Assembly: GCA_025055175.1 (NCBI GenBank)
Contig: JANWYT010000022.1
Span: forward strand, 28,018 to 92,017
DNA length: 64,000 nt
Reading direction: 5' to 3'
DNA from: Anaerolineae bacterium
GTDB lineage: Bacteria; Chloroflexota; Anaerolineae; Aggregatilineales; Phototrophicaceae
A program made the translations under genes and the position numbers. This document shows, one piece after another, positions 54,752 to 62,917 of the stretch. The notes under the pieces are model-generated. The model saw only the letters and a program-made list of their open reading frames with translations, ran no database searches and had not been told where the DNA came from. Within the stretch, counting starts at the first letter, position 1, and each line of letters begins with the position of its first letter.

Positions 54752-55984
54752 ATGCCGAACGAACAAGACTCAAGCGCCAAATCTGCCCGCAGCAAAACGC
54801 GAGCCGGTGGCGATAAGCCCAAAACAAGCGCCAAAGGCAAGCCCGTCAGCATTGCCTCTGCACGCAAGCCACGCACTTGGCGCGACAACGCCTTGCTGGG
54901 CATTGGCATTTTAATTATTTCGTCGATGGGCCTCAGCTTGGTCGCGCCTTTTTTGCAATCGGCTGCGCCTGCTCCCACAGCTCCAGCAACCGAGCCGCCT
55001 ACGCCCACACCTCTGCCCACGCCCATCGCCGACCTAAACAGCATCACCTTCGAAAATCGTCTGCTCCACCCTAGCGGCCTGTTCAGCGTGGGGCAACCCA
55101 AAGGCTGGACGCCCTTCACCAGTCAGTCTACTCCGCAAGAAGTTCAGATAACGTTGCGCAACGACGCCGCATTGAGCGTGGTCGAATATCGCATGGTGCG
55201 CCCGGAGACGCCACCCAGCAGCGGCAGCGACGTGAGCGCCTTCTTCACATCGTCTTGGCTGGCGGCGAGCTGGCGCGATTACACGCGCTGGACGGAGGAG
55301 ACGCGCCAGGTGCAAGGTAATGATTTGGTGATGGACTTCAGCCTAGAGCGCGGCGCGCAGCGCTTCATCGCTCGCCAACTGGCCTTCACCGATGGCACAT
55401 ATATCTATGGAGTGCGCGTGGTTGCGCCGCCCAACGCTGCCGACATGGTACGCTACATCGTTGAGAACGCTCGCTCCACCTTCGAGGTAAACAATCAGTT
55501 CGCCGATATTCCACTGGAATGGAAGGGCTACTACGACGCCAGCTACGGCCACCTGCTGCGTTATCCCAGCAGCTGGACGCTGGACGATTTCGCAGAAGGC
55601 GCGCCAGCTAGCTTCAGCGCCGATGGCGGCATCACTCTGCGCCTGGAAGCCCAGAGCGCGCCTCAGGTCAGTGATGAGAGCCAAGCACGTGCCTTCGTAG
55701 AAGCGGCTATCAGCGGTGCGCGAATTAGGAGCGTGCAGACGCGCGAACAATTCGGCAAGCCCGCCTACTTCGTCAGCTACAGCGCCCAGACCGTCGATGG
55801 CGATCCCATCAGTGGCCTAGCTCTGCTCATCCCTGATGAGAACCGCGTTCATCTGGCCAACTTGCGCCTGACTGGTCAAGACGTTGACCTCAACGAGAGC
55901 AGCAGCGACACGACCATCAACCGGGCGCGCCAAGTCGTAGAGACGCTGGCCCTGCTGCAAATCGATGCCACCGTTGTGCGCTGA
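54752..55984 (+). CDS. Membrane-anchored secreted protein with two repeated domains
   Basis: A 410-residue protein. A basic N-terminus (about 45 residues) leads to a single span (about 48-68), a Pro/Thr linker and two similar domains of about 150 residues each. Each begins with a Y/F-x-x-x-x-GLFSVGQPKGW or YGHLLRYPSSWTL strand, that is, a P-x-x-W motif after an aromatic strand, as in PsbP-like and LpqN-like secreted domains. No catalytic motif is visible. ATG 54752 has GAGGAG at 11 bases; a GTG at 54734 is possible. A TATGAT at 54705-54710 may be its -10 box. Function unknown. Confidence 0.62.
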   Translation: MPNEQDSSAKSARSKTRAGGDKPKTSAKGKPVSIASARKPRTWRDNALLGIGILIISSMGLSLVAPFLQSAAPAPTAPATEPPTPTPLPTPIADLNSITFENRLLHPSGLFSVGQPKGWTPFTSQSTPQEVQITLRNDAALSVVEYRMVRPETPPSSGSDVSAFFTSSWLAASWRDYTRWTEETRQVQGNDLVMDFSLERGAQRFIARQLAFTDGTYIYGVRVVAPPNAADMVRYIVENARSTFEVNNQFADIPLEWKGYYDASYGHLLRYPSSWTLDDFAEGAPASFSADGGITLRLEAQSAPQVSDESQARAFVEAAISGARIRSVQTREQFGKPAYFVSYSAQTVDGDPISGLALLIPDENRVHLANLRLTGQDVDLNESSSDTTINRARQVVETLALLQIDATVVR

Positions 55985-56049
55985 GCGAAGCCCTAATCGT
56001 CCTCGACCAAAGCTCGTCAGCGCTGATGGCGCGTCCGCCAAAAAAAACA

Positions 56050-56058
56050 TGGTATGAT
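56050..56058 (+). promoter_or_regulatory. Candidate extended -10 promoter
   Basis: TGGTATGAT fits the TGn-TATAAT extended -10 form, 36 bases before the TPR-like gene, after an A-tract at 56040-56047. Confidence 0.42.
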
Positions 56059-56094
56059 GAGCCTAGATGAAGCGATAAACAGGAGCAATTCGTC

Positions 56095-57021
56095 ATGAGC
56101 GCCAACGTTGAAGCCATGATCCGCGCAGGCATTGATGCGTTCCGTGCGGGCAACAAGGCTGACGCCCGCGCCTTGCTAGAGCGGGCTATCGAGCTAGACG
56201 AATACAACGAGATGGCCTGGTTGTGGCTGGCGGCCGTCGTCGAAACGCCTGAAGAGCAGCGTACTTGCCTAGAGAACGTCCTTGTCATCAACCCCAACAG
56301 CGAACGCGCGCGTCAAGGTCTCAAGAGCTTGGGAGTTGATCCTGATGCTCAGCGCAGTGCGCCCTCTGCGGCGACCTCGACCAATCCCAGCACGCCAGCC
56401 CTCAGTTACGACAGCGCCGACGATTTGTTCGGTGATGCCGACTTCAGCGCGCCAACAGGGCCAGACGCAACCTCGGCGAAGGGCGCAGCAGGCCAGGATT
56501 ACGACAGCTGGGTTGGCGGATTGGGCTTAGGCAAGAAGAGCAGCACGTCGCAGACCGATCCCTTCACAGCATCGACTTCACCTTTCAGCGAGTTCGACTT
56601 TGGTCAGAGCGCTGAAGACATCTTCAAAGACGACGAGCTTTTCGACAGCAGCGTCCGTTCTGTCTCATCACAGACGCCTGACAGTAGCTATAGCAGCTAC
56701 GACAGCAGCAAGAGCCTTTTCATCGACACAGACGACGAGCTGATTAGCACAGGCAAAGCCAATGTCTTTGAAACGCTGGCTAGCGCAAGCTCCGAAGAGG
56801 ACTTCAGCGATCTGCTCGACCTGGGAGACAGCGGATCAGACGCACAAGCTCAGGCCCAAAACGACAACATCTTCGCCAAGATTCCAGCTGAGATCGCAGC
56901 TGCCAACCGTCTGCCAGGTATGGACGAGAGCGCCCCACGCGGTGGCATGATCGTCCTGGGACTGCTAGGCATTGTGAATGTCGTGGCGCTGCTATTCTTC
57001 ATCTCTGCGCTGCTGACCTGA
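56095..57021 (+). CDS. TPR-like protein with C-terminal membrane anchor
   Basis: A 308-residue protein. Residues about 5-80 hold two TPR-type helical repeats: MIRAGIDAFRAGNKADARALLERAIELDEYNEMAWLWLA is the clearest, with the usual small and large hydrophobic positions. Residues about 85-265 are a disordered, acidic Ser/Asp/Phe-rich linker, and residues 283-305 are a C-terminal membrane span. Ribosome site: AGGAG. This tail-anchored TPR layout is common in Chloroflexota, without known function. It may recruit partner proteins to the membrane. Confidence 0.7.
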   Translation: MSANVEAMIRAGIDAFRAGNKADARALLERAIELDEYNEMAWLWLAAVVETPEEQRTCLENVLVINPNSERARQGLKSLGVDPDAQRSAPSAATSTNPSTPALSYDSADDLFGDADFSAPTGPDATSAKGAAGQDYDSWVGGLGLGKKSSTSQTDPFTASTSPFSEFDFGQSAEDIFKDDELFDSSVRSVSSQTPDSSYSSYDSSKSLFIDTDDELISTGKANVFETLASASSEEDFSDLLDLGDSGSDAQAQAQNDNIFAKIPAEIAAANRLPGMDESAPRGGMIVLGLLGIVNVVALLFFISALLT

Positions 57022-57049
57022 GCAGGCCCTATCGTCCACACGCTTGGCC

Positions 57050-57058
57050 TGTTATAAT
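57050..57058 (+). promoter_or_regulatory. Candidate extended -10 promoter of rpsT
   Basis: TGTTATAAT is a perfect TGn-TATAAT extended -10 element, 42 bases before the rpsT ATG, after the TPR-like gene. A strong -35 box is not needed with this form and none is seen. Confidence 0.5.
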
Positions 57059-57100
57059 GTCGCGCTGCTATGTTGAACGAAACATCAGGATAAGCTAGTA

Positions 57101-57385
57101 ATGGCCAATAACAAATCGCAAGAGAAACGCATTCGCCAAGACCGAAAGCGCCGCATCCACAACCGCATCTTCCGCAACCGCGCTCGTACCTTTGTGAAGA
57201 AGGCGCGCGCCGCTATGACTAGCCACAAGCTGGACATAAGCAGCGCCGAGATTGCTACTATGCAGGCTGTCCGCGACCTGGACATGCTAGCTAGCAAAGG
57301 GATCATCCACAAGCGCAACGCAGCACGGCGCAAGAGCCGTCTCATGAAGCAGTTGGCGGCGCTGAAGAAGCAGCACCAAGCTTAA
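57101..57385 (+). CDS. rpsT: Ribosomal protein bS20
   Basis: A 94-residue basic helical protein. It starts MANNKSQEKRIRQDRKRR and continues with NRIFRNRARTFVKKARAA and IIHKRNAARRKSRLMKQLAAL, as in bS20. It binds 16S rRNA and helps assemble the small subunit. Length and composition are normal. It has an extended -10 promoter and a strong terminator, so it is its own transcription unit. Confidence 0.95.
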   Translation: MANNKSQEKRIRQDRKRRIHNRIFRNRARTFVKKARAAMTSHKLDISSAEIATMQAVRDLDMLASKGIIHKRNAARRKSRLMKQLAALKKQHQA

Positions 57386-57386
57386 A

Positions 57387-57411
57387 CAAGAGGGGCGTGC
57401 TGCCCCTCTTG
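57387..57411 (+). terminator. Strong terminator of rpsT
   Basis: CAAGAGGGGC and GCCCCTCTTG form a perfect ten-base stem with a five-base loop, one base after the rpsT stop. It has no long T-tract. Confidence 0.75.
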
Positions 57412-57861
57412 CGATTCTGGCGCATTGCGCAGCAGACGATAACCCCAACCGCACAGTGCCTCTAGCCTCAAACGATGTCAGACATTAGCCTAAACTCGGC
57501 GCACCCAACGAATACACTTGGCTAGGATAGCAGAAGAAGATAGTCGGCAGCTCAGACCTCTTCAGGCTGAGCTGAAATTTCGCGCTCATCGACACCATAA
57601 CAGTGTTTAGGAAAGGCGCGCTACGAGCGATGAATGACGACGGCTCAGAAGCGCACTATCCGCAATAGCTTTCGCTGCTGCTCACTGCTACAACCGTGCA
57701 GCGGCTCTCCAAGTCTTTGCCCACAAGCGCCTCTCTCTTGCCAATTCAAATAAGTTCTCTCAGCTTCGTCGTCGCGCCTCGTCATACCCCCCTGTCGTAG
57801 GTACAATCACGCGCACGGGTTAATCGTCTGAAGGCTGTCGATCAATTACGGTTAAGCAAGG
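57412..57861. other. Intergenic region, nothing recognised
   Basis: About 450 bases follow the rpsT terminator without a convincing open frame. A TACAAT near 57802-57807 could be a -10 box for the peptidase gene. No tRNA, known riboswitch or obvious repeat was seen by eye. A small RNA cannot be excluded. Confidence 0.3.
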
Positions 57862-59028
57862 ATGAAGAAACTCATTCAGCAGTTCAATCAAAGCATCGCC
57901 TGGAATTTCCTGGACGAACTGTCTGACTGGACGATTCAACAGGGGCTGTGCATCCAGCAAATTCCCGCGCCTACCTTTCAAGAGGACGCGCGCGCTGCGC
58001 ATGTGGCCCAAATTTTCCAGGCTCATGGCCTGGCAGACGTGCGCATCGACGAGCGGAAGAACGTCTACGGACGTCTGCTGGGCGAGCAAAACCAGCCTGC
58101 GCTGATGGTCATGGCCCACACCGACACTGTCTTCAGCGCAGACACGGATTTGACTGTCCGCAAAGAAGCCGACCTGATCTATGGCCCCGGCTTGGGCGAT
58201 AACAGCCTCGGAGTGGCCGGACTGCTGGCTCTGCTGCGCTACCTGCGTCAGCACAACGTCAAGCCACGTCATGACTTGTGGTTCGTGGCGACGAGCTGCG
58301 AAGAGGGCCTAGGCGATCTGAACGGCGTGCGCGCTGCTTTCGGACGCTTGCGCGAGGTGCTGGGAGCAGTTATCAACCTAGAAGGCTTGGCCTTTGGTCA
58401 CGTTTATCACGCCGGGATCGCCGTAGCGCGCTGGCACATCACAGCTCATACAGAAGGCGGTCATAGTTGGTTGCACTTCGGCAGGCCTAGCGCCATTCAC
58501 GGCTTGCTAGAATTAGGCGCTGCCATCTGCAAGCTAAATCCACCGGCCAACCCGCGCACTACTTACAACATCGGCCTGATCGAAGGCGGTCAGAGCATCA
58601 ACAGCATAGCCTCGCAGGCTGGCCTGTGGTTGGATATGCGCTCTGAGCAGCAAGATGCCCTAGACCTGCTAGCTCAGCAGGTCTACGCACTCGTCCAGGC
58701 CGCTCAAAGGCCCGACCTGGCCTACGAAGTAAAGATCGTTGGCAACCGTCCAGCGGGCTTCATCTCGTCGCGCCATCCCCTGGTACAAGGCGCGCTAGCA
58801 GCTCTGGAGGAAGTAGGGGTGCGCGGAAGCCTGGAACGGGGCAGCACGGACGGCAACATTCCCTTGCATGGAGGCTGTCCAACGGTCACCATCGGCATCA
58901 CGCGCGGTGGTAACGCGCACCGTCTAGATGAATACATCGAAATAGGGCCGGTAGCCAACGGGCTGCGTCAGCTCATTCTGCTGGCTCTGGCCTGCGATCA
59001 GACGCTCTCGCAGCCCGAAGACCAATAG
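57862..59028 (+). CDS. M20 family metallopeptidase
   Basis: A 388-residue zinc peptidase of the PepT/CPG2 type. The metal site is readable: His in VMAHTDTV near residue 86, bridging Asp in GPGLGDNSLGV near 114, the Glu pair in TSCEEGLGDL near 151, and a C-terminal His in GGNAHRLDEYIEIG near 353. The lid domain starts near 200 (HSWLHFGRPSAIHGLLEL). It lacks a signal peptide. It cleaves a small peptide or acyl-amino acid; the substrate is unknown. The AAGG before the ATG lies too close to be an ideal ribosome site, so the start is slightly uncertain. Confidence 0.88.
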   Translation: MKKLIQQFNQSIAWNFLDELSDWTIQQGLCIQQIPAPTFQEDARAAHVAQIFQAHGLADVRIDERKNVYGRLLGEQNQPALMVMAHTDTVFSADTDLTVRKEADLIYGPGLGDNSLGVAGLLALLRYLRQHNVKPRHDLWFVATSCEEGLGDLNGVRAAFGRLREVLGAVINLEGLAFGHVYHAGIAVARWHITAHTEGGHSWLHFGRPSAIHGLLELGAAICKLNPPANPRTTYNIGLIEGGQSINSIASQAGLWLDMRSEQQDALDLLAQQVYALVQAAQRPDLAYEVKIVGNRPAGFISSRHPLVQGALAALEEVGVRGSLERGSTDGNIPLHGGCPTVTIGITRGGNAHRLDEYIEIGPVANGLRQLILLALACDQTLSQPEDQ

Positions 59029-59030
59029 AC

Positions 59031-60158
59031 CTAGGGCTGTTCAGGCAAGAAGTCGTTGCTGTAGACGCGGCTCAGATCAACAGGCTGGGCGACGACGCCC
59101 ATCGCCAGCAGAGTCTCCAGCATCGTTTCCCAGGCCTTTGGGTCAGTTTCCCCCAGAACTTCGGCGTCCCAGTACTTGATCGTGGCTAGTAGGACTTCGA
59201 ATTGGATCAGTTCAGCAGGCGTGAAGCGCTCTGCTAGGCGCTCTGCTAGCGCCTGGCGGCTCTCCGCGATGGCTTCACGGCTTGGCCTATCCGCCAAGAA
59301 AACATCCTGAGCTTCAGCCTCGGCTTCTAAGGCAGCGCGGAGCGCGGCGCTCAGCGGCAGATTCTCTACATAGTCCGCGCTGATGAGGTAAGCGCGGGCT
59401 GGATTGTTGATGACCGCGCGCAGACCAGCATCCCAGGCAGCGACGACAGCGCGCACGTAGTCAGGTCTTTCTTCCGCCAAAGTTTGGCGAGTGATGAGGC
59501 CGTTAGACACCAGGCTGAGCTTGTCGGAGACTTCCAAGACGCGCACCGCGCGCACTGCGCCGCAGTTGCCGTCGGCAGCGCGCCTGGCAATTTGCAGCGG
59601 CTCGTTGTTGCTGTAGACTACTGAAGCTTGCACTGCTCCCATGCAGAAAACGTCGGCAGCGTTGAAGCCAATCTCTTGCAAGTCCATTTGCTCTTCTGTA
59701 AGGCCTTCAGAACGCAGCAGAGCCACCAAGCCGCTGTAGGACGCGCCAAAGCGTCCAGGCAGGCCAATCCGCAGGTCGACGAGATCGCGCACTGTCTTCA
59801 CGTCTCTGACTGCGTCGAAGACGATACCAATCGGGTAGCGGTCAAACCATTCGTACACGTAAAGGATGGGACGGCCTTGAGCGTGGGCCTGGATAGCCTG
59901 CTCACCGCTGACAATGCCGAAATCGGCCTGACCCACTGCCACGAGGTCGATTACGTCAGGTTCATTAAGATATTCGATTTGCACATCAGGGAGGCCAGCG
60001 CGGGCCATGTGGCCTTCAGCGACGGCCACGTACATCGGGGAAAATTGAACGTTGGGGATGAAGGTGAGCAAGAAGCGCGCCTCATCTTGTGCGCCCACGT
60101 TGCTCACTGCTATCAGCAGGCCAAAGCTTAGGCTCACTAACAGACGTTTGAAAGACAT
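59031..60158 (-). CDS. ribY: Riboflavin ABC transporter substrate-binding protein RibY-like
   Basis: A 375-residue exported protein. It has a signal peptide (cleavage near residue 23, after NVGA) and an NMT1/THI5-like solute-binding fold: FIPNVQFSPMYVAVAEGHMARAG near 32, GQADFGIVSGEQAI near 78, and EIGFNAADVFCMGAVQASVVYSNNEP near 162. Similar proteins usually carry pyrimidines or sulfonates. Here the gene is downstream of an FMN riboswitch and ribX, which matches RibXY riboflavin importers described in Chloroflexus and relatives. Ribosome site: AGGAAAGG. It lies 29 bases after ribX. It is the substrate receptor outside the membrane. Confidence 0.85.
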   Translation of the reverse strand: MSFKRLLVSLSFGLLIAVSNVGAQDEARFLLTFIPNVQFSPMYVAVAEGHMARAGLPDVQIEYLNEPDVIDLVAVGQADFGIVSGEQAIQAHAQGRPILYVYEWFDRYPIGIVFDAVRDVKTVRDLVDLRIGLPGRFGASYSGLVALLRSEGLTEEQMDLQEIGFNAADVFCMGAVQASVVYSNNEPLQIARRAADGNCGAVRAVRVLEVSDKLSLVSNGLITRQTLAEERPDYVRAVVAAWDAGLRAVINNPARAYLISADYVENLPLSAALRAALEAEAEAQDVFLADRPSREAIAESRQALAERLAERFTPAELIQFEVLLATIKYWDAEVLGETDPKAWETMLETLLAMGVVAQPVDLSRVYSNDFLPEQP

Positions 60159-60187
60159 ACCAGACCTTTCCTAATGTTGTGATGTAG

Positions 60188-61042
60188 CTATTTCGCATGG
60201 GTCGGCGCGCGCCTAGAGAGCAAGCGCCGCTCCAACGCCGATACCAAAACGTAGAGCGATAGCGAGAGCGCCGTCATGGTGAAGATGGTCACGAAGACCA
60301 GGGGTGTGTCGTATTGATTGCGCGCCACGTTCACCAAAAAGCCCAAGCCACGATTGGAGCTGACGAACTCACCTACAACAGAGCCAATCAGCGCTAGCGT
60401 AGCGCTGGTCTTGAGACCAGTGAGCAAAGTAGGCAGAGCAGCAGGCAGCTCTAGCTTGACGAACCTCTGCCAGCGATTGGCATTGAACAGCCGCATGAGG
60501 TCGCGCAAGTCTTGAGGCACATTGCGCAGGCCGCTGAGCGCGGTCATCAAGCTGGGGAAGAAGACGATAATCGCACAGGTGACGATTTTGCTCGTCGGGC
60601 CACTGCCAAACCAGATAACCAGCAGCGGCGCGTAGGCAATCGTCGGCGTCGATTGGAAGGCGACGATGACGGGCGAGAGCAAGTCCTCGGCTGTGCGACT
60701 CTGAGCGATCAACAGACCCAGGACAAAAGCTGCGCTCAGGCCCAGTACCAGCCCCGTTGCCATCTGGTAGAGCGTCATGCTAGTGTGATGCCACAGCGTG
60801 CCATCCGCTGCAACCTGGAGGAATTTGGCCCAGACAACAGACGGGGAGGGGATGATGAAGGATGGATAGATTTCCAGCGACACCGCAAGCTGCCACAAGG
60901 CCAACAGACTCAATAGCGAGAGCAGAGGCATAAGTGCGCGCCAGCGGCTGAAGGAGCTGCGCAATCTGAGCTTGGCATGACCCAGTCCGCGCCTGTGGCT
61001 TTGCGCCAAAGGAACATTCAGTGCAGAAGATGATGACGACAT
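60188..61042 (-). CDS. ribX: Riboflavin ABC transporter permease RibX-like
   Basis: A 284-residue permease of the SsuC/ThiX type with about six membrane spans. The cytoplasmic EAA loop is visible in ELPAALPTLLTGLKTSATLALIG near residue 200, and PTIAYAPLLVIWFGSGPTSK near 150 is typical of the family. Start ATG 61042 is preceded by GGGG at seven bases; ORF starts further upstream would lie in the riboswitch. No ATP-binding gene is next to it, as in other RibXY loci, so an ATPase must be shared. The FMN riboswitch points to riboflavin as the cargo. Confidence 0.87.
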   Translation of the reverse strand: MSSSSSALNVPLAQSHRRGLGHAKLRLRSSFSRWRALMPLLSLLSLLALWQLAVSLEIYPSFIIPSPSVVWAKFLQVAADGTLWHHTSMTLYQMATGLVLGLSAAFVLGLLIAQSRTAEDLLSPVIVAFQSTPTIAYAPLLVIWFGSGPTSKIVTCAIIVFFPSLMTALSGLRNVPQDLRDLMRLFNANRWQRFVKLELPAALPTLLTGLKTSATLALIGSVVGEFVSSNRGLGFLVNVARNQYDTPLVFVTIFTMTALSLSLYVLVSALERRLLSRRAPTHAK

Positions 61043-61049
61043 GAGCAGA

Positions 61050-61081
61050 CCCCGTTCTCCAGTGATCCTGTCTTGACGGGG
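61050..61081 (-). promoter_or_regulatory. Hairpin that may hide the ribX ribosome site
   Basis: CCCCGT at 61076-61081 and ACGGGG at 61050-61055 (as read on the minus strand) can pair across a 20-base loop. The ACGGGG arm is the purine-rich site seven bases before the ribX ATG, so the stem would block ribosome entry. This would make the riboswitch act on translation. Confidence 0.45.
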
Positions 61082-61212
61082 CAGAGGCATAGCCGGCTCT
61101 GCTGAACCTAGCAGCAAAGCTTCGTCCAAGCAGTGAGCGCGTTGAAGAAGCCCGCGCGCTAGGTCAGCGACTCGTGCCAGGCCGATGAAGACGCTGTGCG
61201 CCTCAACGACCA

Positions 61213-61358
61213 CCTTCTCCCATCCAGACTGTCACTGTCGGCCTCGGAGTCTCACCGTGTCCACCGTTGCAGCCTGCGCAACAAGCTGCGTCGGGTAGCG
61301 GGCTTGTGGCACAAAAGCCCATCACCGCCGATCGGGAATTTCACCCTGCCCCGAAGGT
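61213..61358 (-). ncRNA. FMN riboswitch (RFN element)
   Basis: On the minus strand the conserved FMN aptamer can be read in full. The 5' part has GGGGCAGGGTGAAATTCCC followed by GATCGGCGGTGATGGGC; after a variable hairpin, the 3' part has GGTGAGACTCCGAGGCCGAC, CAGTGACAGTCTGG and ATGGGAGAAGG. Helices P1 (CCTTC/GAAGG) to P6 can form. FMN binding represses downstream genes, here ribX and ribY. The 170 bases between aptamer and ribX ATG form the expression platform. Confidence 0.95.
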
Positions 61359-61380
61359 TTGGCTCTCAGTTGTTGAGCCT

Positions 61381-61409
61381 AGAATAGCACAAAGTCGACT
61401 CAGGAGCAA
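61381..61409 (-). promoter_or_regulatory. Candidate promoter of the riboswitch-ribXY transcript
   Basis: On the minus strand TTGCTC (61404-61409) and TATTCT (61381-61386) are 17 bases apart, just before the aptamer and immediately after the histidine-kinase stop codon. Confidence 0.38.
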
Positions 61410-62909
61410 TTATGGGTTGAGTCCATCGTCTTCAAGTTCTACCATGACATCGTCGCCCAGACCCTCGAACTGGCGTTCAACAGCGCTTTGTTGGAAGGGC
61501 AGCGGGTAGTGGTCGTGTTGGCCATGCGTCATCTCCGAGATAACTTCAACATCGCCGGCGCTGAGCAGCGTGAAGAAGAAGCGGCCACCGTTGCCTTTGC
61601 TGTTACCTTCAGCCCAGATACGTCCTCCATGCTTCTCCACGATATGCTTGCAGATGGCTAGGCCGAGGCCTGTGCCGCCTGTTCCAGGAGAGCGCGAAGT
61701 ATCAACTTGGTAGAAGCGCTCAAAGATACGCTCGCGCTGATCGTCTGGCACGCCGGGGCCGTTGTCAAAGATACTGACAACCACGTCTTCACCATCCAAA
61801 TCAGCGCTAATGGTGATGTCGCCACGCACAGGCGACCACTTAATGGCATTGTGGATCAGGTTGGCCAGGACACGGCGCGTCTGCTCGTAATCGCACAACA
61901 CCCCCAGACGCAACGGCACGTGATTCACCACGCGGAGATGCTTGGCCTCAAGCTGATCGCTCAGCCGATGAACAGCATCGTTGACGATCTCCAACAGATT
62001 AGTTGGCAACAACTTCATAATGGCCTGGCCTGACTCGATCATCGACAGATCGAACAGCTCTTGTAGCAGCGCTAGCAGGCTATCCGTCTCGCGAGCAATA
62101 GAACGCAGCGACGCTATGCTAGCCTTGCGCTTGGGCCTGTTTTGATCGTGGAACAAACCTTCGATGATGAGGCGGATGTTAGCGATGGGGGTGCGCAACT
62201 CGTGCGAAATGTTGGCTACCATGTCGCGGCGAGCGCGATTCAAGCGCACAAGTTGGGTGATGTCTTGCAATGCCACGCCGATGAATAGATTACGGTAGTT
62301 GCTGTAGCGCATGACCTGGGTACGCACGCGGTAGTGGCGGTTTTGCAGGATGATCTGCTCTTCCAGGCTCTCACTCTCTCCTAGAGCGCGGCTGATGATG
62401 TCTTCCAACTCATCCGATTGCAGCACATCGCGCAGTTTTTCGCCGATAGGATTGCGCTGCCCAAAGATGGCCTCGGCGGCTTTGTTGAGCGCGATGATTA
62501 GGCGATCTTCGTTGAGGACGAACACCAGGTCGTACGCCACACTGGATAGCGCCTGAAAGAAGGCCTTGCTCTCAATCGCGCCGCGTTCGCTAGTGGCAAT
62601 CTGGCCGCGCAGGTTGGCGATGAAGCTGTCTTTAGCTGCCAGCTTCTGTTGAAGATCGCCAATCGTAGCGTCGGCTTCGGCCAGGCTGCGTCGCAGGTTG
62701 AGGATGAGTGCGTCGCACTTGGCCAATTCGTCGTTCAGCTCGGCGCGCTTGGACAGATGCTCAGAGATGGCGTGCTGAAGCTGTACGATCAGGCGAGCCT
62801 GCTCATCCAAACGCTGAGACAGTGGCAGCTGACTCATACGCACGTGATAGAGCGCATAAGCCAGCGCAGCGCAAGCGATGGTGAGCGAGCCGACGATGAC
62901 GATGTCCAC
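61410..62909 (-). CDS. PhoR-like sensor histidine kinase
   Basis: A 499-residue kinase. One N-terminal span (about 3-22), a coiled coil (about 30-105), a PAS domain (about 115-220; VAYDLVFVLNEDRLIIALNKAAEAIFG), HisKA with His236 in NISHELRTP, and HATPase_c with N box NLIHNAIKWS, G1 DNGPGVP and G2 GTGLGLAICKHIV. The last 45 residues are an acidic tail. There is no large external sensor domain, so the input is probably the PAS domain or the membrane. It follows its regulator gene by eight bases. PhoR-like by layout only; the signal is unknown. Confidence 0.9.
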   Translation of the reverse strand: MDIVIVGSLTIACAALAYALYHVRMSQLPLSQRLDEQARLIVQLQHAISEHLSKRAELNDELAKCDALILNLRRSLAEADATIGDLQQKLAAKDSFIANLRGQIATSERGAIESKAFFQALSSVAYDLVFVLNEDRLIIALNKAAEAIFGQRNPIGEKLRDVLQSDELEDIISRALGESESLEEQIILQNRHYRVRTQVMRYSNYRNLFIGVALQDITQLVRLNRARRDMVANISHELRTPIANIRLIIEGLFHDQNRPKRKASIASLRSIARETDSLLALLQELFDLSMIESGQAIMKLLPTNLLEIVNDAVHRLSDQLEAKHLRVVNHVPLRLGVLCDYEQTRRVLANLIHNAIKWSPVRGDITISADLDGEDVVVSIFDNGPGVPDDQRERIFERFYQVDTSRSPGTGGTGLGLAICKHIVEKHGGRIWAEGNSKGNGGRFFFTLLSAGDVEVISEMTHGQHDHYPLPFQQSAVERQFEGLGDDVMVELEDDGLNP

Positions 62910-62917
62910 AAGAAGCC

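Noticed and set aside
59031..61042. A thiamine-precursor or sulfonate transporter
   Set aside because: The binding protein and permease fit these by homology, but the upstream RNA is an FMN riboswitch, not a TPP riboswitch, which favours riboflavin.
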